Below are positions 45,151 to 50,530 of a stretch of DNA of 50,530 nt, in pieces. The position numbers were made by a program, and so were the translations under genes. Position 1 is the first letter of the stretch. Every line of letters starts with the position of its first letter. The notes beneath the pieces were generated by a model, which had not been told where the DNA came from, did no database searches, and worked only from the letters and a program-made list of their open reading frames with translations. Source of the stretch: Lachnospiraceae bacterium (GTDB lineage: Bacteria; Bacillota; Clostridia; Lachnospirales; Lachnospiraceae); contig JAFSTX010000038.1 in the NCBI GenBank assembly GCA_017445585.1, positions 1 through 50,530 of the forward strand, read 5' to 3'.

Positions 45151-45626
45151 TCTTCTTCCTCCTCTTCTTCATCGTCCGCGCCGGGAGCCAGAAGCCCCAG
45201 CATAAGCAGCAGGAGGAAGCTGACGCCCGTAAGGACCTTCCAGCCTACGGTCCATCCCATAAAGGTAATGGTGCCTGCGCTGACCAGGTCTCCGAACTCT
45301 CCCACATTCCAGAATACGTTTCTTGCAAAATTCGCGCCGAGGACGATGCCTGCTATCCCGAGCAGTACGTAAAGCGTAGCTCCGCAGGACTCGTTGACCC
45401 TCAGGACTTCACTGTTGATGGCTTTTTTCGTGGTGTTCCAGCCGTATCCGAGATACAGCAGCAGCGCGCCCGAGGCAGCCATAACGCCGCCCTGGAAGCC
45501 TCCTCCGGGGCTGACGGTACCGAACAGGATGATATAGATGCCGAAAAGGAGCGAGAACGGCAGGAATTTATCGGCAGCGCACTTTACGATGATATGCCGC
45601 TCCGTGATGCCTTCTTTAAACTTCAT
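45147..45626 (-). CDS. Mrp/Mbh subunit, MnhB-like (MbhF)
   Basis: A protein of about 159 residues with MnhB-domain features (FSLLFGIYIILFGTVSPGGG, FQGGVMAASGALLLYLGYG) and four helices. The start at 45626 is chosen because AAGGAGG lies 9 bases upstream; an ATG three codons earlier lies directly on that ribosome site. The tail is a run of glutamates (DDEEEEEEE), which is unusual and may be cytoplasmic. Confidence 0.88.
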   Translation of the reverse strand: MKFKEGITERHIIVKCAADKFLPFSLLFGIYIILFGTVSPGGGFQGGVMAASGALLLYLGYGWNTTKKAINSEVLRVNESCGATLYVLLGIAGIVLGANFARNVFWNVGEFGDLVSAGTITFMGWTVGWKVLTGVSFLLLLMLGLLAPGADDEEEEEEE

Positions 45627-45987
45627 GAGCCTCATCCTCCTTCTTTTCTTTTTTGTTTCTCGCGAGGATCACGAATGATCCGGCTATGGCCGTAAGCAGG
45701 ATAAATGACTCTCCGAGCGTATCATAACCACGGAAATCAAATACGATCGCGGCTACGTTATTCACGGCGTTTGCCTCCGAGACGTTCTTTTCCACGATGA
45801 TGTCCGCGACTCCGTCCGGCTCGACCCTGTCGTAGGAGAAGGTGCCGTCGGCGTTCTGAGTGACTTCCACGTTCGTGGCACGGAAATTCTCATATCCGTA
45901 GCTGACGGCGCGGATGCCGACTATAAGTATGATCGCGGCGGCGAAAAGGGCGATGATCTTTTTAGTCTTCATTGTTTTTATCTTCAT
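45616..45987 (-). CDS. Mbh subunit E-like membrane protein (MbhE)
   Basis: A 123-residue protein with an N-terminal helix (about 8-28), a soluble stretch and a C-terminal helix containing the MbhE signature VFDFRGYDTLGESFILLTA. In Mbh enzymes it is part of the ion-translocating module. The start is uncertain: ATG codons lie at 45987 and 45972 and neither has a well-spaced ribosome site. Confidence 0.85.
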   Translation of the reverse strand: MKIKTMKTKKIIALFAAAIILIVGIRAVSYGYENFRATNVEVTQNADGTFSYDRVEPDGVADIIVEKNVSEANAVNNVAAIVFDFRGYDTLGESFILLTAIAGSFVILARNKKEKKEDEAHEV

Positions 45988-46231
45988 CTCCCTTCTTTGT
46001 AGTCTTGCGTACTGCTATGACAAAAATAGCGGTCGAAAGCACGGCGCCGACTGCAGCCTCAGCGATGGCCACGTCCGGTGCGTGCAGGATGATAAACGCA
46101 AGCGAGACAAAACCTCCCGTCACGCCGAGAGCGATGACGGAATTCATCACGTTTTTAGCCATGACCGCATAGACCGCGGTCACGATGATGGCTATCATTA
46201 CGAGGGCATTAAGAATAGTTTCAATCTGCAT
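45962..46231 (-). CDS. Mbh subunit D-like membrane protein (MbhD, DUF4040-type)
   Basis: An 89-residue protein with three helices and the MbhD signature HAPDVAIAEAAVGAVLSTAI. It resembles the N-terminal part of MrpA-type subunits. It overlaps the neighbouring genes MnhG and MbhE, in keeping with a single operon. Confidence 0.88.
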   Translation of the reverse strand: MQIETILNALVMIAIIVTAVYAVMAKNVMNSVIALGVTGGFVSLAFIILHAPDVAIAEAAVGAVLSTAIFVIAVRKTTKKGDEDKNNED

Positions 46232-46565
46232 CTGTCAGATCCTCCCCGTATTGATCGCATGCAAAGCCCTGCTCCGGACGGTAGCCGTGGCGATAGGCGC
46301 CCTTGGCCAGCGCGTGGCCGGAGATGGGATTGGTCACAATATAAAACACACCGAGAATACCGATCTTGACAGCCATGGAATAATCTCCGTACTGCCAGAT
46401 CGCGTACATGATGCCGCCGATTATGACGCCGAGCACGCCCATGGTACCGATATTCGTACTGGACTGCATACGGCTGAAGGTGTCAGGCATACGGAGCATT
46501 CCGACCGTACCCGCGAGGGCGAAGAAAATGCTGATGCCGATAAGTATATCTATCGCTATTCTCAT
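46221..46565 (-). CDS. Mrp/Mbh subunit, MnhG-like (MbhC)
   Basis: A 114-residue protein with three helices and MnhG features (GTVGMLRMPDTFSRMQSSTN; NPISGHALAKGAYRHG). Its start overlaps the MnhF stop in an ATGA. Confidence 0.92.
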   Translation of the reverse strand: MRIAIDILIGISIFFALAGTVGMLRMPDTFSRMQSSTNIGTMGVLGVIIGGIMYAIWQYGDYSMAVKIGILGVFYIVTNPISGHALAKGAYRHGYRPEQGFACDQYGEDLTDAD

Positions 46566-46816
46566 AATCTTCCCTCCAGGTATCTGGCTACGATGACCGA
46601 GCCGATAAAACCGAGGACGGCCGTCACGAGAGCTATATCCAGATATATCCCTCTCCCGGTAAAAAGCGCGAAGAGGATCAGTGCCATATCGGCGAGGATA
46701 TCAATAGCGTCCGCGGTTATCGCACGGTCGGCAATCGTGGGACCCTTTATGAGTCTGATGACAAGGCACAGAGCCATTACCACAAAACAGATGGCTCCGA
46801 AAAGCAGCTCGTTCAT
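46562..46816 (-). CDS. Mrp/Mbh subunit, MnhF-like (MbhB)
   Basis: A protein of about 84 residues starting MNELLFGAICFVVMALC, with three helices and the MnhF motif (LIKGPTIADRAITADAIDIL). I chose the ATG at 46816 because it overlaps the MnhE stop in an ATGA, with AAGGAGG 8 bases upstream; the longer frame starting at 46918 would overlap MnhE by more than 100 bases. Confidence 0.9.
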   Translation of the reverse strand: MNELLFGAICFVVMALCLVIRLIKGPTIADRAITADAIDILADMALILFALFTGRGIYLDIALVTAVLGFIGSVIVARYLEGRL

Positions 46817-47361
46817 TTCCATATCCTCCTTATCCATTTCTCGAGAGTTCCCTTTATGGAATCGCCGGCCTGTTCCGGCTCCGTGCAGTCGACGTGAAGC
46901 CAGTGGATGTAGAGCCACGTCTTTTCATCCTGATCGGCGATGTCCATGGTGATGGTGCCGGGCGTCAGGGTGATGGAATTGGCCAGCATGGAGAGACCGT
47001 ATTCGCTCTTAAGCTCGGTGGGGACCTTCACTATGCCGGGATTGATCCGGAGCTTACCGGGGCGGAGCGCCCTCCGGGCTACGTCCCAGTTGGCTTTAAG
47101 CAGCTCCCATCCGAATATAAAGATGCAGTAGAAAAGAAGCGCCAGCAGCTTTACCGGGTTGAACAGATAAAAAGCGCTCCTGTGGATAAAAAATCTCGCC
47201 GAAAAAAGCGCCACGAGCACACTTACAAGCCCGCCTGCGATAAGCACTTCCGGCGCTGCGTTCCCGATAAAGATCGCCACGATCTGGCCGGTAAGAAGCA
47301 GCCAGAATATGTAGCAGACTATCGCGGTCGAGAGAAAAGCCGGAAAAGTCGTCTTTTTCAA
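46813..47361 (-). CDS. Mrp/Mbh subunit, MnhE-like (MbhA)
   Basis: A 182-residue protein with two or three helices at the N-terminus and a soluble C-terminal domain with MnhE features (NSITLTPGTITMDI, WLYIHWLHVD). The start codon appears to be TTG (TTGAAAAAGACG), with GGAAGG about 11 bases upstream. It follows HypB after a 65-base gap and opens the membrane-module block. Confidence 0.87.
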   Translation of the reverse strand: MKKTTFPAFLSTAIVCYIFWLLLTGQIVAIFIGNAAPEVLIAGGLVSVLVALFSARFFIHRSAFYLFNPVKLLALLFYCIFIFGWELLKANWDVARRALRPGKLRINPGIVKVPTELKSEYGLSMLANSITLTPGTITMDIADQDEKTWLYIHWLHVDCTEPEQAGDSIKGTLEKWIRRIWK

Positions 47362-47426
47362 ATCAGTACCTACCTTCCTCGTTTTATGTAAACCAGTATT
47401 TTATCAGTCAGTGCAGGGTGTATCCG

Positions 47427-48086
47427 CTACGCCCTTATCTTCTCTTCGATCTTTGACGAAAGCCACTCAAGGAAAGCTCCTTCGCCCTCGTGCGTCCTCG
47501 TGGACACTTTAAAGATACGGGCCTTCGGGTTGATATCATACGTATCGGAGCAGACGCGTTCGTCGTCGAACTCAAAGTACTGCATCATATCGTATTTGTT
47601 TATCACAAGAGCGTCGGTCGTCGCGAACATGAGAGGATATTTTGCGACCTTGTCGTCGCCCTCCGGGACGCTCAGGATCGCCACCCTCAGGTCCTCGCCG
47701 ATATTGAACTCGGCGGGGCAGACGAGGTTGCCGATATTTTCGACAAAGAGCACGTCCAGCGCGTCCAGATCAAAGCCGGGCAGGATATTCTCTATCGACA
47801 TGGCCTCGATGTGGCAGGCGCCGTCCGTCTGGAGCTGGACCACGGGGATGCCCATGCTGTCTATGGCCTCGGCGTCGATCTGGCCGGCGATATCGCCCTC
47901 GATGACTCCGATCCTGAAGCTGTCCCTAAGTCCGTTGATAACTGCTTTAATCAGGCTCGTCTTGCCTGCTCCGGGGGAGCCCATGACGTTCACGATCGCC
48001 ACTTTTTTCTCGGCGGTGATGCGGTGCAGCTTCTCGCTTACGTCCTCATTCCATGCCAGGATCTGTTTTACTACTTTTATTTCCAT
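47427..48086 (-). CDS. hypB: Hydrogenase nickel incorporation GTPase HypB
   Basis: A 219-residue HypB. It has the P-loop GSPGAGKTS (36-44), EGDIAGQIDAEAI, the G-domain metal site C91-H92 (GACHIEA) and C123 (NLVCPAEF), and NKYD (163-166). The N-terminal CxxCGC nickel site of E. coli HypB is absent. With HypA it delivers nickel to the hydrogenase large subunit. Its ATG shares an A with the HypA stop (TAATG), so translation is coupled. Confidence 0.95.
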   Translation of the reverse strand: MEIKVVKQILAWNEDVSEKLHRITAEKKVAIVNVMGSPGAGKTSLIKAVINGLRDSFRIGVIEGDIAGQIDAEAIDSMGIPVVQLQTDGACHIEAMSIENILPGFDLDALDVLFVENIGNLVCPAEFNIGEDLRVAILSVPEGDDKVAKYPLMFATTDALVINKYDMMQYFEFDDERVCSDTYDINPKARIFKVSTRTHEGEGAFLEWLSSKIEEKIRA

Positions 48087-48427
48087 TATTCAGCCTCCAG
48101 GCTGTCCACGAAATATTCCCTGCCGCGTATGACCCTGAAATCGATCCCCCCGCACTGCGGACAGCGGATCTTTTTACGGTCGATATCGCCCTCAAAGCCG
48201 CAGTCCGGGCAGCGTATCGCGACCGGAATCTTCTGCCAGGTGATCCTGGCACCCTCGGCGATGGTGCCGCGGCTTACTATCTCAAAATATGCCTGTATGC
48301 ACTCGGGAATGACACCCGAAAGCTCCCCTATCCGCAGACGGATCTCGAGGATCTTCTTTGCGCCGGCCTTCTCGGCTTCGGGGATCGCGGCATCCATGAT
48401 GCCTTCGGTGATCGCGAGCTCGTGCAT
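48086..48427 (-). CDS. hypA: Hydrogenase nickel metallochaperone HypA
   Basis: A 113-residue HypA. The nickel site is MHE at the N-terminus (H2) and the zinc site is two CxxC pairs (CPDC and CPQC, about residues 73-92). It starts 1 base after the stop of the large subunit gene. Its place inside the structural operon ties it to this hydrogenase. Confidence 0.95.
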   Translation of the reverse strand: MHELAITEGIMDAAIPEAEKAGAKKILEIRLRIGELSGVIPECIQAYFEIVSRGTIAEGARITWQKIPVAIRCPDCGFEGDIDRKKIRCPQCGGIDFRVIRGREYFVDSLEAE

Positions 48428-48428
48428 C

Positions 48429-49511
48429 TTATCTGTCCATGCAGGAGAAGCAGGGATCGATGCTGGCGATGATCAGCCCTGCGTCGGCCACTGAATTGCC
48501 GCGGAGCATTGTCGGCACGGTAGGCGCGTTTTTAAACGTGGGCACGTGGATGCTCAGGCGCGAATTGGACTCGCCTCCGTCGGTATTTACCTTATAGGTG
48601 AGCTGTCCGCGCGGCGCCTCGACTCTGACCATATACTCTCCCGCCGGGATCTTCGGGATCCTGACGCCGAGGTTGATCGGCCCCTTGGGCAGATTGTTCA
48701 GCGCCTGGCGGATAATCTTGATGCTCTCGATGTTTTCCAGCACACGCACCACTACGCGCGAGAAAACGTCGCAGGTGGGGAACACGCATTTCTCGAAATC
48801 AAAATCCTCGTAGCTGCTGTAGGGCGCGTCCTTGCGGACGTCGACGGGAACGTTTGAGGCTCTCGCGTGAGGCCCGACCGCTCCGATACGGTTGCTGTCC
48901 TCCGTGGTAAGCACGCCTACGTCCTTTGTACGGAGCGCAACTGTCGTCTCGTCGAGCAGGATATCGCGCAGCTTCAGATTTGAGATCTCGATCTTGTCGA
49001 GCATTTTATTGATATTCGCGGCGGTCTCTGCGCTGATATCGCGGCGCGCTCCGCCGATGGTGACCATACCGTAGTTTACGCGGTTGCCGGAAAGCTCCTC
49101 AAGGATGTCCATGATGACCTCGCGGTCGTCCCACGTATGCATGAAAAGAGAATCGTGCCCGATGATATGGAGTGCGATCCCGAGCCACAGATAATGCGAA
49201 TGCAGGCGCTCAAGCTCGGCTGTAATGACACGGATATATTCGCCGCGCTTGGGGACCTTGGTGCCCGCTATGGCCTCGAGAGCCATGGCGTAGCCGAAGG
49301 CGTGCGAATGCGAGCAGATGCCGCAGACGCGCTCCACAAGAACTATGGTCTGGATGAAATTTTTCTGCTGTGACAGCTTTTCGATACCGCGGTGGTTGTA
49401 TCCGATAAAGACCTCCGCGTCGCTGATCTTCTCACCGTCGGTATAGAGTCTGGCATGAACAGGCTCCTCAAGGGCGGGATGGTATGGCCCGATAGGTACT
49501 ATATAGCTCAT
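48429..49511 (-). CDS. [NiFe]-hydrogenase group 4 large subunit (NuoD/MbhL-like)
   Basis: A 360-residue catalytic subunit. Both nickel-iron ligand pairs are present: RVCGICSHSH (C63, C66) and DPCFSC (C354, C357). This separates it from complex I NuoD, which lacks them. The protein ends DPCFSCMDR, with no C-terminal extension for a maturation protease to remove. It reduces protons or oxidises H2 using electrons from the ferredoxin chain. It overlaps the NuoC-like gene by four bases and is followed by hypA. Confidence 0.94.
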   Translation of the reverse strand: MSYIVPIGPYHPALEEPVHARLYTDGEKISDAEVFIGYNHRGIEKLSQQKNFIQTIVLVERVCGICSHSHAFGYAMALEAIAGTKVPKRGEYIRVITAELERLHSHYLWLGIALHIIGHDSLFMHTWDDREVIMDILEELSGNRVNYGMVTIGGARRDISAETAANINKMLDKIEISNLKLRDILLDETTVALRTKDVGVLTTEDSNRIGAVGPHARASNVPVDVRKDAPYSSYEDFDFEKCVFPTCDVFSRVVVRVLENIESIKIIRQALNNLPKGPINLGVRIPKIPAGEYMVRVEAPRGQLTYKVNTDGGESNSRLSIHVPTFKNAPTVPTMLRGNSVADAGLIIASIDPCFSCMDR

Positions 49512-49957
49512 TCCCCGGCCTCCTTTGCTGTATCTTCTGAGGCTTCTGCTTTTTCAGCAGCTGCGCATTCTTCCTTTGTCTGATGGGTTTCCTTTATAAG
49601 CGCATCCATCGGGGTAACGAGGATGTGGCCCTGGCCGCTCAGCATGGAATCGGGCATAAAGAGGCGCTTTGACGCATCGACTCCCTCAAAGGTGATATCC
49701 ATGAGCTCCATGATCTCTCTCTCGGGCCATTCGGCTCCCAGATCATATATATCCGATATCGAGGGCAGGACCTTCTCTCCCTCAACTGTATATGAATGGA
49801 TCTCCCCGTCAACGTCATACTCGTACGATACATTGGCCTTGCCGTTGCGGTCGATAAAGGCGTGTATCATGGCAAGATGGATCTTGTTTTCCCGCATTTT
49901 CCGCGCGACGGGAACGATCTCCTCCTTGGTAATGCTTATTTTTTTATATACCTGCAT
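49508..49957 (-). CDS. NuoC/MbhK-like hydrogenase subunit
   Basis: A 149-residue protein whose core resembles the NADH dehydrogenase 30 kDa subunit (ISDIYDLGAEWPEREIMEL, DITFEGVDASKRLFMPD). In Mbh/Ech-type complexes it pairs with the large subunit. The chosen ATG at 49957 has AGGAGGAG upstream; the open frame runs 10 codons further but lacks a ribosome site. It is the first gene of the hydrogenase operon. Its acidic Ala/Glu-rich tail is longer than usual. Confidence 0.88.
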   Translation of the reverse strand: MQVYKKISITKEEIVPVARKMRENKIHLAMIHAFIDRNGKANVSYEYDVDGEIHSYTVEGEKVLPSISDIYDLGAEWPEREIMELMDITFEGVDASKRLFMPDSMLSGQGHILVTPMDALIKETHQTKEECAAAEKAEASEDTAKEAGE

Positions 49958-49995
49958 TTCTCCTCCTGAAAACAGAGCTTTACACATTTGGTAAT

Positions 49996-50024
49996 ATCAT
50001 ATCATATTTGCCTACAATGGAAAA
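49996..50024 (-). promoter_or_regulatory. Possible promoter of the hydrogenase operon
   Basis: On the minus strand TATGAT (50001-49996) lies 39 bases before the NuoC-like start. TTTTCC lies 17 bases upstream as a poor -35. A second TATGAT overlaps at 50006-50001. Only the -10 is convincing. Confidence 0.35.
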
Positions 50025-50029
50025 TTAAA

Positions 50030-50063
50030 AAAATAATGGCTTTTTGTAAAAAGCCATTATTTT
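50030..50063. terminator. Bidirectional terminator hairpin
   Basis: A 16-bp perfect stem (AAAATAATGGCTTTTT/AAAAAGCCATTATTTT) with a 2-base GT centre. It is flanked by A- and T-rich tracts on both sides, so it could end transcripts from the right-edge gene or from the plus strand. Confidence 0.75.
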
Positions 50064-50169
50064 TGAAGTTAATTTTTTAACAAGATCGTTTTGGATTTGA
50101 AAGCGGAATGTGCATTTCCATTTGTTTTCTTTACCGCAGAGCAAACCTAACGAAAAAAGCGGACCAAGG

Positions 50170-50436
50170 CTATCTGAAATACACGAGGAGTGTCGCAATA
50201 AGCGATATAACTGTCAACACAGTAAAGAACACTGCACAGCCTTTGATGGTTTTGATGTTCTGTAACTGCTTATACATAATGTATTCCTGCTTTTCAGTGT
50301 CGGAGAGGCCGGTATCTTTCAGACTATAAAAAGTATCTGTTTTAAAGCCGCTTCCATCAGTCCTTTGCTCGATATCGTCAGGAAGCTGCTCTCCTCCTAA
50401 TATATAGATTGTAGGTATTAGTAACCTAACAGCCAG
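50170..50436 (-). pseudogene. Small single-helix membrane protein, apparently without a start codon
   Basis: The minus-strand frame reads IYILGGEQLPDDIEQ, then KTDTFYSLKDTGLSDTEK, YIMYKQLQNIKTIKG and a hydrophobic helix (about 20 residues), ending LLVYFR and TAG. It looks like a real coding frame because of the amphipathic/hydrophobic pattern and acidic N-terminal part. No ATG, GTG or TTG occurs in frame between the upstream TAA (50437-50439) and the conserved-looking part; the first ATG is inside YIMYKQ. AGGAGGAG at 50391-50398 falls inside the frame. The start may be lost, shifted, or non-canonical. The same frame upstream of the TAA is also open to the window edge. Confidence 0.4.
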
Positions 50437-50530
50437 TTAGGCCTTATACCTCTCATTGTTTAAGCTGTATGATAGGTAAGCATTGGTGTGACCGAATTCT
50501 CCTTGGTCCCTTGAGTGACCGTAAGAAAGC
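50400..50530. other. Right-edge stretch, no gene recognised
   Basis: This AT-richer stretch has a short hairpin (CCTAAC and GTTAGG around 50423-50440) and a minus-strand open frame entering from beyond the window (GHSRDQGEFGHTNAYLSYS) that ends at the TAA at 50437-50439. I cannot assign it. It differs in composition from the hydrogenase operon. Confidence 0.3.

Noticed and set aside
40664-49957. Complex I (NADH dehydrogenase)
   Set aside because: The large subunit keeps both nickel-binding cysteine pairs (C63/C66 and C354/C357) and HypA/HypB sit in the operon; there are no NuoE/F/G-type NADH-binding genes.
40664-49957. Mbs-type sulfane-sulfur reductase instead of a hydrogenase
   Set aside because: Mbs large subunits have lost part of the nickel-site cysteines; here all four are present.
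1-50530. CRISPR array or phage region
   Set aside because: I found no evenly spaced short repeats with unique spacers and no phage structural or cas genes.

Overview
The window looks like a moderately GC-rich (mid-to-high 50s % by eye) anaerobic Firmicute, most likely a gut or rumen Clostridium-class bacterium close to Lachnospiraceae. The grounds are the AGGAGG ribosome sites, sigma-A promoters with 17-bp spacing, large secreted modular proteins carrying Big_3 domains, DUF5696/YIP1/NHL accessory genes beside carbohydrate ABC permeases, and a group 4 [NiFe]-hydrogenase. Every gene I can support lies on the minus strand, so transcription runs from high to low coordinates.

Left edge (1-3000): a 64-bp direct repeat whose core looks like a tRNA 3' end plus terminator, a tRNA-Val/tRNA-Met pair with its promoter and terminator, a DUF4422 glycosyltransferase-like gene, a small multi-pass membrane protein, and a PHP-domain phosphoesterase. 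Between the PHP gene and the first giant protein lies a 42-residue peptide gene with a near-perfect ribosome site.

Surface-glycan region (3091-26322): three very large exported proteins (1272, 3002 and 2428 residues) carry 16 copies by eye of one roughly 200-residue module, with Big_3 Ig-like domains in two of them. One giant also carries a glycerophosphodiester phosphodiesterase (GDPD) domain and a sialate-O-acetylesterase-type SGNH (SASA) domain; another carries a SASA domain. Two stand-alone GDPD genes (one lipoprotein, one cytoplasmic) and a regulator with an AraC DNA-binding domain and a decayed receiver domain complete an apparent five-gene operon with its own promoter and a terminator at 7090-7110. 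The 1272-residue protein has a separate promoter.

Transport region (26479-39314): two solute-binding proteins, two pairs of MalF/MalG-like permeases and a DUF5696-YIP1-NHL trio form one tight operon. No ATPase gene is present, so a shared one elsewhere is presumed. I read 3091-39314 as one candidate system: surface proteins bind and trim an O-acetylated, phosphodiester-containing glycan and the importers take up the products. The substrate is inference.

Energy region (39458-49957): a ROK-family regulator starts three bases after a 15-gene operon for an Mbh-type membrane-bound, ion-pumping [NiFe]-hydrogenase: NuoC-like and NuoD-like subunits, HypA, HypB, seven Mrp/Mbh membrane subunits, a NuoL/N-like antiporter subunit, NuoH-like, NuoB-like and a six-cluster ferredoxin. 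It probably couples ferredoxin oxidation and H2 release to an ion gradient. The right edge (50000-50530) is AT-richer and holds a terminator hairpin and a small membrane protein that seems to have lost its start codon.
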